Of a stretch of DNA of 64,000 bases, positions 24,122 through 32,538 are shown in pieces (position 1 is the first letter of the stretch; every line of letters starts with the position of its first letter). This DNA is from Kitasatospora sp. NBC_01287 (lineage in GTDB: Bacteria; Actinomycetota; Actinomycetes; Streptomycetales; Streptomycetaceae): the NCBI RefSeq assembly GCF_026340565.1, contig NZ_JAPEPB010000001.1:5981001-6045000 (forward strand), given 5' to 3'. The notes under the pieces were generated by a model. The model searched no databases and was not told the DNA's origin. It saw only the letters and a program-made list of their open reading frames with translations. A program made the translations under genes and the position numbers.

Positions 24122-24841
24122 TCAGGCGGAGCCAAAATCGAATACCGCCGGCGGGGTCGGCGCGGCATCGGGGCCCGACCGCTGCTCACCTGCGGCGCCG
24201 CGCTGCTCCGCGACAGGTCCGCGCGCGGCCCGCACGCAGGCCCAGAGCAGCACGTCGGCCCCCGGCAGCCACGGCTCGCGGGTGTCCGGTGCGACGATCC
24301 AGCGGCCCGGGCCGGCCCCGGGCGCGGCGGGCTGGTCGGGCAGCCGCCGCACCGGCGGCACGGTCACCGCGTCCCCCAGCCCGTGGCAGAGCAGCGGCGG
24401 CACGTCCCGGGCCCACTCCTCCCAGGCGAGCAGCCGGCGCAGCCGCGGCGCCGCGCCCGGCTGGACGAAGAGCAAGGCGCGCCCCCGGTGCTCGGCCACC
24501 GGTCCACAGCCGGGCCCCGAGGACCACAGTTCGTCCAGCACCCGCCGCCCGAACAGCACCGGCAGGCTGATCACATCGAAGGCCTTGCCGCACGGCAGCA
24601 CCGTCGGCGCCCACGGCCGTGCCTCCCAGAGCGCCCGCAGACTGCGCGGATACTCGCTGGCCGAGGCCAGCCAGGCCTCGCCCGCGACGGTCAGGTACTC
24701 AACGGAGTGATGCGTCCAGATGTCCACGCCCAGCAGGGTGCTCCGGCCCGCCAGGGGCACGCACGGAAAGTCGTGTTCGTCGGACAGCGCCGGGGCGGGC
24801 GGCGTACGCTTCCCCGCCGCATATGCCAGGGGCCAGCACAC
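24122..24841 (-). CDS. Conserved protein, weakly prim-pol-like
   Basis: A 239-aa protein without membrane segments. The central block, APTVLPCGKAFDVISLPVLF ... CGPVAEHRGRALLFV ... HGLGDAVTVPP, has the same order of elements as small Streptomyces proteins annotated as bifunctional primase/polymerase N-terminal domain. I cannot see a convincing catalytic DxD, so polymerase activity is doubtful. The start is uncertain: GTG 24839-24841 has no RBS, and a 20-bp repeat (24853-24872 and 24876-24895) lies just upstream. It is the last of five minus-strand genes that include a nuclease and an SF1 helicase. Confidence 0.6.
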   Translation of the reverse strand: MCWPLAYAAGKRTPPAPALSDEHDFPCVPLAGRSTLLGVDIWTHHSVEYLTVAGEAWLASASEYPRSLRALWEARPWAPTVLPCGKAFDVISLPVLFGRRVLDELWSSGPGCGPVAEHRGRALLFVQPGAAPRLRRLLAWEEWARDVPPLLCHGLGDAVTVPPVRRLPDQPAAPGAGPGRWIVAPDTREPWLPGADVLLWACVRAARGPVAEQRGAAGEQRSGPDAAPTPPAVFDFGSA

Positions 24842-24929
24842 GCCCGCCGGCCGCCTGCCACGCGCTCGCCCGAGTGCCTGCCACGCGCTCGCCCGGCCGC
24901 CTGCCGGCCGCCGGGCGACGCGGCCGGTG

Positions 24930-25274
24930 CTACTCGCTCGCCCCGCGCTGGCGCAGCAGGCCGCGGCCGTACTCGACCATCCGGGCCGCGTAGTCCGCCG
25001 TCCAGTCCGCCCGGGCCGCGACCTCGGCGGCCGTGAGGGCGTCGAAACGGCGCGGATCGGCCAGCTGGGCCGCCGCGATCGCCTGGTAGTCGGTGGCCCG
25101 CTCGGCCGCCGTCCGGAAGGCCAGCGCCAAGTCGGTCGAGCGCTTCAGCAGTTCGGCCGGGTCGTCGATGTTCTCCAGCTGGAAGAACCGCTCCGGCTCG
25201 GCGACCAGGGCGTCGGGCTCGAAGAGCAGCGGGGCCGGACGCAGACGACGGGGCGGGTCTTGGCGATCGGGCAT
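24930..25274 (-). CDS. Small conserved hypothetical protein
   Basis: A 114-aa soluble, largely helical protein. The mid-part reads LFEPDALVAEPERFFQLENI and the end DWTADYAARMVEYGRGLLRQ. ATG 25272-25274 was chosen because AAGGTG lies about 10 nt upstream and the longer frame is low complexity. I do not recognise a domain. It lies 163 bp downstream of the helicase gene and before the prim-pol-like gene on the same strand, so co-transcription with the nuclease-helicase set is possible but not shown. Confidence 0.65.
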   Translation of the reverse strand: MPDRQDPPRRLRPAPLLFEPDALVAEPERFFQLENIDDPAELLKRSTDLALAFRTAAERATDYQAIAAAQLADPRRFDALTAAEVAARADWTADYAARMVEYGRGLLRQRGASE

Positions 25275-25436
25275 GCGAGAACACCTTCGGTTTCGGGGAC
25301 CGACAGCGCTGACGGTCGGTGGACGGCCGTCGTCCATTGTCGCTCGCGCCCCACCCATCGCGGAACGGTGCCAGGGCAGGCGTTCACCGCGTGCGGGACC
25401 CCGGGGGGCGTGCGCCCGGGGCCCGGCTCCCGTTCG

Positions 25437-26891
25437 CTACCTCCCGGACACCCGGTGCTCCGCCAGGTGCTGGAGCACCCGGTAGTTGGCCTCCCAGCCG
25501 TCCGGGAACTGCGCCCCGACCCGCTCCAGCAGTGGAATCACCTCGTTGCCGATCTTCTCCGCCCAGCCGGCCGGGATCCGCATCGCGCTGCCCAGCTGCA
25601 CCGGGTCGGTGGCCGGGTGCTCGTCCAGCAGCTCGGGGATGCCGGCCCTGGCCACCACGATGCAGGCGTGCCGGTGCCGGGACGCCAGTACGCACAGCCG
25701 CCCGGTCTCCAGATGGAACGCGGTGGCATCCGGCCGCCCCGAGAGCGGGTGCAGCACCACCGTCACGTCGTACTCGCGCCCCTGCAGCCGGTTCGCGGTG
25801 TCCACACTGACCGCGGGGCCGGCCGCCGGGTCGACCGGCACGCCGAGCGCGCCGAGCGCGGCCCGCACCGCCGCCGCCTGGTCGCGGTGCGCGGTGCCGA
25901 CCGCGATCCGCCCCGCGGTCAGCGGCACCCGGCCCTGCTCGGAGTCGGCCACCAGGTTTCGATCCAGCAGCCGGCGTACCAGCGCCGCCACCGCCGCCAC
26001 CGCCTGCGGATCGGTCCGCACGGTGTGCCGGGCCGGCAGTTCGAGCAGCGCCCAGCCGTGCTCGGCCGCCTCGTCGATCGCCGCGTCCACCGCGCTGCCG
26101 TCGGCCCGCCCGCCCGGCCGCAGCAGCCGGTCGCCCCGGCCCGTCCCGGAGCGGAACGGGGTGTACGGGTAGAACGCCTCGGAGATCAGCGGGGCCGCCG
26201 AGGCCGGCAGCCGCCAGGAGACCGGCAGCCGGTGCGGCTCGATCGCCGGATTGTGCGCCAGCAGGGTGACCACCGCGCTGCTCGACGGATCGTAGGAGAG
26301 CCCGGTCCACTGGTCGGTACCGACCACGGTGAACGGGTCCAGCTGGCCCGGGTCACCGACGAAGAGCGCCCGCTCGAAGAGCCTGGCCACCGCCAGCAGC
26401 GCGTCCGAGCGCATCTGGTAGGCCTCGTCGACGATCGCGTGCCGCCACGGCTCGACGTCCTTGACCCACTGCCACTTGGCCGCGGTGGAGACCACCACGT
26501 CCAGCTCCAGCAGGTCGGCCGGCTTGCTGCTCGCCGTCACGTTGGCGTGCCGCAGGGCCTCGGCGGCCGGTCGGGCCTCGCCGCTGTGCAGCCGGCCGAT
26601 GGTGAGCTCCGGCCCCTTCGCGGCCAGCCGGTCGACCAGGTCGTCCACCTGACTGTTCGTCTGGGCCACGATCATCAGCCGCTCGCCCGCCCCGACCAGC
26701 TCCTTGGCGGCCCTCACCACCAGCGTCGACTTGCCCGCGCCGGGCGGTGAGTCGACCACCACCCCGCGCGGCGCGCCGGGGGCGGGGCGGACGGTGGCGT
26801 CCAGGATCGCGGACACCGCCGCGTCGGCGGCGGCCGCGGCGGACGGCGGGGTGGGGGGCTGCGGGGTCAGGAGGCTCACAGTGCTGCTCAT
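25437..26891 (-). CDS. SF1 helicase, UPF1/Dna2-like
   Basis: A 484-aa ATPase with a full superfamily 1 motif series: Walker A SPPGAGKST (Lys54), motif Ia AQTNSQVDDLV (the TN pattern typical of UPF1/Dna2), motif II IVDEAYQM (Asp155-Glu156), motif III FVGDPGQLDPF, motif IV RLPVSWRLP, motif V DTANRLQGREYD and motif VI LASRHRHACIVVA. Only the helicase core is present. ATG 26889-26891 overlaps the stop of the preceding gene by 4 nt, so translation is coupled. With a Cas4-like nuclease in the same operon it resembles a Dna2 split into separate chains. A role in DNA repair, recombination or defence is inferred. Confidence 0.85.
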   Translation of the reverse strand: MSSTVSLLTPQPPTPPSAAAAADAAVSAILDATVRPAPGAPRGVVVDSPPGAGKSTLVVRAAKELVGAGERLMIVAQTNSQVDDLVDRLAAKGPELTIGRLHSGEARPAAEALRHANVTASSKPADLLELDVVVSTAAKWQWVKDVEPWRHAIVDEAYQMRSDALLAVARLFERALFVGDPGQLDPFTVVGTDQWTGLSYDPSSSAVVTLLAHNPAIEPHRLPVSWRLPASAAPLISEAFYPYTPFRSGTGRGDRLLRPGGRADGSAVDAAIDEAAEHGWALLELPARHTVRTDPQAVAAVAALVRRLLDRNLVADSEQGRVPLTAGRIAVGTAHRDQAAAVRAALGALGVPVDPAAGPAVSVDTANRLQGREYDVTVVLHPLSGRPDATAFHLETGRLCVLASRHRHACIVVARAGIPELLDEHPATDPVQLGSAMRIPAGWAEKIGNEVIPLLERVGAQFPDGWEANYRVLQHLAEHRVSGR

Positions 26892-28486
26892 GCCCACTCT
26901 TCGACGACGGGAGTCGAACTCTGGGCGACCGACGGGGGGCCGCCGTGCGTCCACGGGGTGTCGTCCGGCTCCGGCAGCGGCGCGGACTGACGCGGTGCCA
27001 GCTCGAACAGGGTGAAGGTGACCGGCTCGCCCGGCTCCGGCAGGCTCCCGGGCTCGGGCTCCTTGCGGCGGCCCATCCCGTTCAGCACCCGCACGGTGAG
27101 CAGCCCGGTGGCCGCGTCGAAGGCGACCACCTCGGCCTTCTGCGCGGCGGGCCCCGCTCCGGCCTCCGCACGCGGCGAACCGCCGGCCCGGTGCACCTCG
27201 CGGCCGGGGTCGGCGTGCGGGCGGTCGGTGGTGCGCACCGTCAGCAGCGGGCGCGGCTTCGGCGACCGGCCGCTGGTGTCGTACTCCAGGACCAGCTCTG
27301 TCACCACACCGCTGAACGCCTCACCGGCCAGCCGCCGCTCGGCCATCGCCAGTGGGTCGTCCAGGGCCTCCTGAACGTCGAGCCGCACCTGCTCGCGCTC
27401 GCGCTGCGCCAGCTTGCGCGCCGCCGTGACCGCGTCGTCCAGCCGGGGCTGCGGCGGCTCGCCGGCCGCCACCCGGTCCCGGTGCCCGGTGTAGGACCAG
27501 CGGTCGCTCTCCCAGCGACCCGCCACGTGCGCGCCCTCGGGCAGCGCGCGCAGCATGTCCAGGCCGCGCCAGACGTCCAGCCAGGCCGGGCGCAGCACGT
27601 GCAGCAGCAGGGCGCGCAACTCCGCGACACCGGCCGCGACCGCGGCCTCGGCACCTGGCCGCTCCTGCCGCAGGGCGTTCTGCGCCGCGTCGTAGCGGGC
27701 GATCGCGGGGGCCAGCAGCTTCTCGTCGAAGCGCGGATCGGTGGCCGGGCCGGCCGGCGGGTGCAGCAGCTGGCCGTCCGCGCCGCGCGCCGTCTCGGCC
27801 AGCTCGGCGGCCCCGGCGCCGCCGAGCCCGGCGGGCGGGTCGTGCCAGGCGAGCTGCGCGGCCAGGTGCTGGTCCTCCAGCAGGCTCTGCCCGGTCGCCC
27901 AGTGGCGGGCCAGCAGGCCGGTCATCGGCAGCAGCAGGCTGGTGCCCGGCACCTGGGCGCGGTCGGTGAGGTGGGTCAGCCAGCGGCCCAGCAGCGGCAC
28001 CCGGGCCGGTGCGGGGTAGGGGCCGGGCTCGGGGTCGTCCGCGGTGCGGCGGAACCGGGTGGCCCGGCCGAGCAGCGCGAGGTGGCGCACCGAGCCGGCG
28101 TTCGGCACGATCACCTGCGGTGCGTCCAGGCAGAGCTCACGGGTGGTCAGGGTCTTCTCGCCGGTCGCCTGGTCCTTCTCCGAGCCCTCGATCAGCTCGA
28201 CCGCCTCGGCGAAGGACTCCAGGTAGGGCAGTAGCTCCTCGGCCAGCTCGGCCAGGAAGCCCGCCCGCCCGTCCCGGTTGAGCGGCTGCGGCACGATGTG
28301 CAGCCGGGGCTCGGCCCGCTCGGTGCCGAGCAGCACCGCGAGCGGCGCGCCGTCCTCGGCCGCCGTGGCGAGCGGGACCAGCACCATCGGACGCTCCGCG
28401 AGGTGCCGGTGGCGCACCGTGGCCAGCGGCTCGGCGCGGCCGCTGCGGATCGCCTCCAGCCGGGCCAGCGTGGTCAACAGGCTCAC
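26888..28486 (-). CDS. Unrecognised 532-aa protein between nuclease and helicase genes
   Basis: A mostly helical, charged cytosolic protein. Notable stretches are HRHLAERPMVLVPLATA at the N-terminus, a middle section PMTGLLARHWATGQSLLEDQ, the segment SDRWSYTGHRDRVAAG, and a C-terminal beta-rich part with AEVVAFDAATGLLTVRVL. I do not recognise the family. The start GTG 28484-28486 overlaps the nuclease stop, and its own stop overlaps the helicase ATG, so all three are tightly coupled. It is the likely bridge or DNA-binding partner of the two enzymes. The frame stays open far upstream, but only through antisense of the nuclease gene. Confidence 0.75.
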   Translation of the reverse strand: MSLLTTLARLEAIRSGRAEPLATVRHRHLAERPMVLVPLATAAEDGAPLAVLLGTERAEPRLHIVPQPLNRDGRAGFLAELAEELLPYLESFAEAVELIEGSEKDQATGEKTLTTRELCLDAPQVIVPNAGSVRHLALLGRATRFRRTADDPEPGPYPAPARVPLLGRWLTHLTDRAQVPGTSLLLPMTGLLARHWATGQSLLEDQHLAAQLAWHDPPAGLGGAGAAELAETARGADGQLLHPPAGPATDPRFDEKLLAPAIARYDAAQNALRQERPGAEAAVAAGVAELRALLLHVLRPAWLDVWRGLDMLRALPEGAHVAGRWESDRWSYTGHRDRVAAGEPPQPRLDDAVTAARKLAQREREQVRLDVQEALDDPLAMAERRLAGEAFSGVVTELVLEYDTSGRSPKPRPLLTVRTTDRPHADPGREVHRAGGSPRAEAGAGPAAQKAEVVAFDAATGLLTVRVLNGMGRRKEPEPGSLPEPGEPVTFTLFELAPRQSAPLPEPDDTPWTHGGPPSVAQSSTPVVEEWA

Positions 28487-29775
28487 CGCGGCACCCCGGT
28501 CGGGTGCGCGGTGCCGGCGCCGGCCAGCGCCTCGGCCCGCAGCTGGGCCGCGTACCGCAGCCGCTCGGCCGCCGGGTCCTGGGCCGCCGGGTCTTCCGCC
28601 GCCGGGTCCTCGGTCGCGTGGTGCTGGGCCGCGTGGTGCTGGGCCGCGTGGTGCTGGGGCGCCGGGCCCTGAGGGGGCGCGCCGCACGGCCCGGTCGCGC
28701 AGGCGGCCAGCACCGCGCCCACCGTGCGCAGGTCGCCCAGGTCCGCCCGGACCCCGCGCCCGATCTGCTCGACGGCGCCGGCCTCGCGCGCCTGTGCCCG
28801 GCAGTGGAAGCCGAGCTCGCAGGCGGAGAGGCACTCGGGGCCGTACGCGGCCGGCACCTCGTCCACCGCGGCGGCCAGCTCCGCCGCGGGCCGGGTCGGC
28901 TGCCCGGCCTGGTCCGGCGCCAGGTCGAAGGTGGTCCCGGGCGGCAGCGCGGCCAGCAGCTCCTCGATCCGGGTCAGCCGGGCCAGCGCCCGCCGGGTGG
29001 TGGCCAGTTCGCGCCGGACGTCGATCGCGGCGGCCACCGGCCGCTGCCCGAAGTCCTTGGGGCAGACCAGCAGCACCGTCAGCTCGGGGCTGCCGGGCAG
29101 CGCCTGGTCCCGGTAGGGTCCGGCGGATCCGTCCTGCCCGGCCGCCTCCTGCAGGGCCAGCACGTAGACCGCGGCCTGCCGAGCGGCCGCGCCGACCTTC
29201 GCAGGGTCGGCCGAACCGTCCAGCACCGGGAACGACTTCACCTCGACCACGGTGCACCGGCCGCCGTGCACCACGACCGCGTCCGGCTCCAGGTAGGCGG
29301 GCGCGCCGGCCACCGTGAGCCGCAGCATCGGGTGGTCGAGCAGCGTCCACGCCCCGGGGTCGGCCAGTGAGGCGGCGACCGCCTCGGCCAGCGCCTCACC
29401 GGTGCGCGCCGCCCGCACGGCCGGGCCCGAGCGCGGCAGCAGGTCGGGGGTGCTGAGGCGGTCCCCGTCGCCCGGCGGCAGGCCGAGGTGGCGGCGCAGC
29501 GGCTCCAGCAACGCGGCGCAGTCGTCGGCCTTCAGGCGGGCCTCGAAGACCGTGCCGCGGGCGATCGCGAACGGCGAGCGGCCGAACGGCGCGGGCCGGC
29601 CCAGCCGACCGGCCACGGCGCCCTTGTCCACCCCCGCGGCGTCCAGCAGGGCCCGGCGGCGGCAGCCGGGATTGGCGGCGAGGGCGGCCAGCGCCCGGGC
29701 GTCGAGCCCGCGCTGCTCGGCGCCGCCGCGCAGTGCGGCCAGCCGCCGGGCCTGATCGGTGAGCGAGACGTTCAT
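28483..29775 (-). CDS. Cas4/RecB-like PD-(D/E)XK nuclease with Fe-S cluster signature
   Basis: A 430-aa protein. The nuclease core shows Glu78 in ARGTVFEARL, Asp165 in LEPDAVVV, the EVK motif at Glu178-Lys180 (TVVEVKSF) and the QxxxY motif at Gln200-Tyr204. Four cysteines fit a 4Fe-4S clasp as in Cas4, AddB and Dna2: Cys38 (NPGCRR) and, near the end of the fold, Cys315, Cys319 and Cys325 (GPECLSACELGFHC). The C-terminal tail has AQHHA and DPAA repeats from tandem DNA. ATG 29773-29775 has only a weak RBS; an in-frame ATG upstream lies among 17-bp repeats. Not next to any CRISPR array. Confidence 0.82.
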   Translation of the reverse strand: MNVSLTDQARRLAALRGGAEQRGLDARALAALAANPGCRRRALLDAAGVDKGAVAGRLGRPAPFGRSPFAIARGTVFEARLKADDCAALLEPLRRHLGLPPGDGDRLSTPDLLPRSGPAVRAARTGEALAEAVAASLADPGAWTLLDHPMLRLTVAGAPAYLEPDAVVVHGGRCTVVEVKSFPVLDGSADPAKVGAAARQAAVYVLALQEAAGQDGSAGPYRDQALPGSPELTVLLVCPKDFGQRPVAAAIDVRRELATTRRALARLTRIEELLAALPPGTTFDLAPDQAGQPTRPAAELAAAVDEVPAAYGPECLSACELGFHCRAQAREAGAVEQIGRGVRADLGDLRTVGAVLAACATGPCGAPPQGPAPQHHAAQHHAAQHHATEDPAAEDPAAQDPAAERLRYAAQLRAEALAGAGTAHPTGVPR

Positions 29776-29843
29776 GGTGCTCGCAAGTCTCGCACCCGCC
29801 ACCGACAATCCGGTTCCCCCCGCCCCCTGGGCCGAGGCGGCCT

Positions 29844-29896
29844 CCGACATCGAGCAGTCCCCGACATCCAGCAGTCCCCGACATCGAGCAGTCCCC
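29844..29896. repeat. Three copies of a 17-bp tandem repeat upstream of the nuclease gene
   Basis: Units of the CCCGACATCGAGCAGTC kind, about 17 bp each, the middle one with a single change. They have no spacers, so this is a tandem repeat and not a CRISPR. It lies in the divergent gap between the nuclease (-) and phosphatase (+) genes and may hold their promoters. Confidence 0.8.
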
Positions 29897-30013
29897 GTAC
29901 GCTTCCGGGCCGGGGGGTACCCCTTGGTAACCGGCGGGTAGGGAATCATGGCAGTGCCCCCACCACACCTGGCGCCGGCCCGCGTACCGGTGCCCAGCCC
30001 TCAGGAGCCCGCG

Positions 30014-30664
30014 ATGCCCGCTCGTCTGATCCTCGTCCGCCACGGTGAGACCGCCTGGTCGGCGAGCGGCCAGCACACCGGCCGGACCGACATCCCGCTC
30101 ACCGAGGAGGGCCGGCAGATGGCCCGCGCGGTCGGCGCCCGGCTGCGCCGCGCGCCCTGGAACGGCCTGCCGGAGGCCGACGTCTACACCAGCCCGCTCT
30201 CCCGCGCGCGGGAGACCTGCGAGCTGGCCGGCTTCGGCAGCCGCGCGGTGGACCGCCCCGAGCTGCTCGAATGGGACTACGGGGCCTACGAGGGCCGCAC
30301 CGGCGCCGAGATCCGCGAGCACGACCAGCCGGGCTGGCTGATCTGGCGCGACGGCGTCCCCGAGGGTGAGAAGCTCTCGGACGTCGGCGCCAGGGCGGAC
30401 TCCTTCCTCGCCGGCATCGAGGAGGACCACGGCGCTCCGCACCCCGAGACCACCACCATGCACGCCGCCGACCGGGACGTGCTGGTCTTCGCGCACGGCC
30501 ACCTGCTGCGGGTGCTGGCGGCCCGCTGGCTGGGCCTGGCCCCTGAGTACGGCCAGCGGCTCAAGCTCGGCACCGCGGCGCTCTCGGTGCTGTCCTGGGA
30601 GTACGGCCTGCCCGCGATCGAGATCTGGAACGACCACAGCCACCTGGACACGCTGACCGCCTGA
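30014..30664 (+). CDS. Histidine phosphatase family protein (phosphoglycerate-mutase-like)
   Basis: A 216-aa cytosolic enzyme of the branch-1 histidine acid phosphatase fold. The N-terminal LILVRHGETAWS carries the phospho-acceptor His. SPLSRARETCEL supplies the second Arg. VFAHGHLLRVLAARW supplies the second catalytic His. The sequence between RTDIPLTEEGR and the acid/base Glu in EWDYGAYEG is typical of broad-specificity phosphatases rather than dPGM. ATG 30014 is chosen over an upstream frame start because AGGAG lies 6 nt before it. The substrate cannot be told from sequence. It is divergent from the nuclease operon. Confidence 0.92.
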   Translation: MPARLILVRHGETAWSASGQHTGRTDIPLTEEGRQMARAVGARLRRAPWNGLPEADVYTSPLSRARETCELAGFGSRAVDRPELLEWDYGAYEGRTGAEIREHDQPGWLIWRDGVPEGEKLSDVGARADSFLAGIEEDHGAPHPETTTMHAADRDVLVFAHGHLLRVLAARWLGLAPEYGQRLKLGTAALSVLSWEYGLPAIEIWNDHSHLDTLTA

Positions 30665-30676
30665 CCAAACGCCTGA

Positions 30677-30703
30677 CCGCCTGACCGCCCGGCCGTCAGG
30701 CGG
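30677..30703. terminator. Short bidirectional hairpin
   Basis: A 9-bp stem (30677-30685 with 30695-30703) and 9-nt loop between convergent genes. The right arm covers the stop codon of the minus-strand regulator gene. Confidence 0.5.
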
Positions 30704-32084
30704 CCGCCACCGCGCTGTCGTAGCCGGCCAGGAACGCCCCGACCTCGCTCACCGCGTGGCAGCCCCGCAGCCGCCGCGCGGTCTCCGCGAGCATGCCGCG
30801 GATCCGGGCGGAGCGGACCTGGCCGAGCAGTGCCACCGCCGCGCTGCCGTGCTCGCCCGCCCCGGCCAGGTCGCCCCGGCCGAGCCGGTCGTGGGCCAAC
30901 TCGGCGGTGTACAGCGCCCGGTTGCGCACGAAGGCCGGCTCCTGCAGCGCTGTCGCCAGTGCCGCCCGGTCGCTCGCCCGGTCCCACTCGCCCAGTGCCG
31001 ACCAGCACTGCGCCTCCAGGCCCGCGATCTCGGCCTCGCCGTAGAACGACATCCACTCCGGGTCGGCCTCGCTCTCGCCCCGTTCGAAGAGCAGGTGCGC
31101 CCGGGAGAGGGCCCGTTCGCAGGCGTCCCGGTCCCGCAGCACCGCCCAGCCGCCGGCCTCGCGCATGGCCAGCAGCGAGAGCAGCCGGTCGGAGTCCAGG
31201 TGGCGGGCCGCGCTCTGCCCGGCCTGGGCGGCCCGCAGCGCCTCCCGGGGCCGCCCGGCGTCCCGGGCCAGGAAGGCGCTGTTGCAGAAGACATGGGCCT
31301 CCAGCGCCGGGTCGTTCGCCATCCGGGCGGTGGCCAGCGCCTCCGCGTAGAACGAACGCGCGTCGGCCAGCCGCTGCGAGTCGTGCGCCAGCCAGCCCAC
31401 CGAGATGGCCAGTTCACCGGCCGTGGACTGCAACCGCCGTTCGGTGTCCAGCGAGTACTCGCCCTCGTTGAGCAGCAGGTAGGCGGTGCGCAGGGACTGA
31501 CCGGCCCGCTCGAAGAGGGTGTCGGCGCCGTGCGCGTCATCGGCCGACCTGATGTCCCGCACGGCCTGTTCGACGTACCGGACGTCGCTGCTGCCGACCC
31601 GGCGCGGTGCGGGCAGCGGGAGCGGGCCTGGCAGTGGCAGGGGGAGGGCGGCGAGCCCGGAAGGCTCGAAGTGCGCGGTGGGCGCGGTGGCGGCCCGGGG
31701 CGGCGCGTCCAGGCCGAGCACGGTGGCCAGGGCGGTCGGGCCGCCGCTCAGGAACGTACGGCGACGCACGTCGTCGTTCTCCTCGTCGAGATGGTGCGGG
31801 GGGTGGGGCGCGGAGCGGCCGCGCACGGCCGTCCGGGGGGAGAAGCCGAGGTCCGCCAGCGAGCGGTCCGGCCAGATGTGCCGGAACACCCGCTCGTACG
31901 CGTAGTTGGGACAGCGGATCGTGCCGGTCTCGATCCGGCCGATGTAGCGGGCGTCGCAGGAGACGTGTTCGCCGATCTGCCGCGCGGCACGTCGGATCAC
32001 CGTGGCGAACTCACCGGGGGAGAGGTCGCCGCGCAGCTCGCGCATCGCGGTGTTGGGGGTGGGCACGGCGGTTGCGGGGGCCAT
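30696..32084 (-). CDS. NsdA-like regulator (N-terminal HTH plus TPR-type helices)
   Basis: A 462-aa protein. Residues about 15-70 form a Cro/C1-type helix-turn-helix region ending RYIGRIETGTIRCPNYAYER, a signature I associate with the NsdA family of Streptomyces. After a linker (about 75-175) the rest is pairs of helices of TPR type, such as ALATARMANDPALEAHVFCN and DRDACERALSRAHLLFERG. NsdA proteins repress sporulation and antibiotic production. ATG 32082-32084 has a GGAG RBS. The 450-bp upstream gap is AT-richer than its surroundings and may hold complex regulation. Confidence 0.75.
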   Translation of the reverse strand: MAPATAVPTPNTAMRELRGDLSPGEFATVIRRAARQIGEHVSCDARYIGRIETGTIRCPNYAYERVFRHIWPDRSLADLGFSPRTAVRGRSAPHPPHHLDEENDDVRRRTFLSGGPTALATVLGLDAPPRAATAPTAHFEPSGLAALPLPLPGPLPLPAPRRVGSSDVRYVEQAVRDIRSADDAHGADTLFERAGQSLRTAYLLLNEGEYSLDTERRLQSTAGELAISVGWLAHDSQRLADARSFYAEALATARMANDPALEAHVFCNSAFLARDAGRPREALRAAQAGQSAARHLDSDRLLSLLAMREAGGWAVLRDRDACERALSRAHLLFERGESEADPEWMSFYGEAEIAGLEAQCWSALGEWDRASDRAALATALQEPAFVRNRALYTAELAHDRLGRGDLAGAGEHGSAAVALLGQVRSARIRGMLAETARRLRGCHAVSEVGAFLAGYDSAVAAA

Positions 32085-32538
32085 GGTGCGCTCCGGGCTC
32101 AGGCGGTGCGGGGTGTCGCCGACCGGTGCGGGGCGGACGGCTGCGCCTCGACGGGCCCGTGAGGCCCGGTGAGGCGACGGCCCGACAGTACCGGCTGTCA
32201 CCGGAGCCTCACGATGGGTTTGCGGGAGATTGGGCGCTAATTGGTGTCAAAGCAGACATATCTCGTTACATCTGCCATGAAATGCCATGGCTTGCTGCAA
32301 GACGCCCCGTGGCCAATCGAGCCCCCGACCCGTTGTGTTGATATCGGGCGACCGGGGGTCGTCCCTGACGTACCACCCGTCCATCGTCCCGCTCTCGTCG
32401 CATTCATACCATCAGTTCACTTGTCTCACTGACGGATCCTCAGTTTCCCCTGGCTGATAAGGGATTCGGTGGCGATCAGGCGGCCGTGAGGGAAAGCGGA
32501 CGTGAGGGGTGCAAGGAGCGAACCGAACCAGGAGGGCC
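32085..32538. other. Divergent intergenic region, relatively AT-rich
   Basis: A gap of 454 bp between the NsdA-like gene and the 150-aa protein gene. The part at about 32215-32350 is clearly lower in GC than the rest and contains a GCCATGGC palindrome. A 63-codon open frame here has no RBS and no recognisable product, so I treat the stretch as regulatory. Confidence 0.6.

Noticed and set aside
29844..29896. Three similar 17-bp units that could suggest a CRISPR
   Set aside because: The units adjoin directly with no spacers and there are only three; no cas genes except a lone Cas4-like nuclease whose partners are different.
32241..32432. 63-codon frame in the AT-richer gap
   Set aside because: No RBS, no motif, and it crosses likely promoter sequence.
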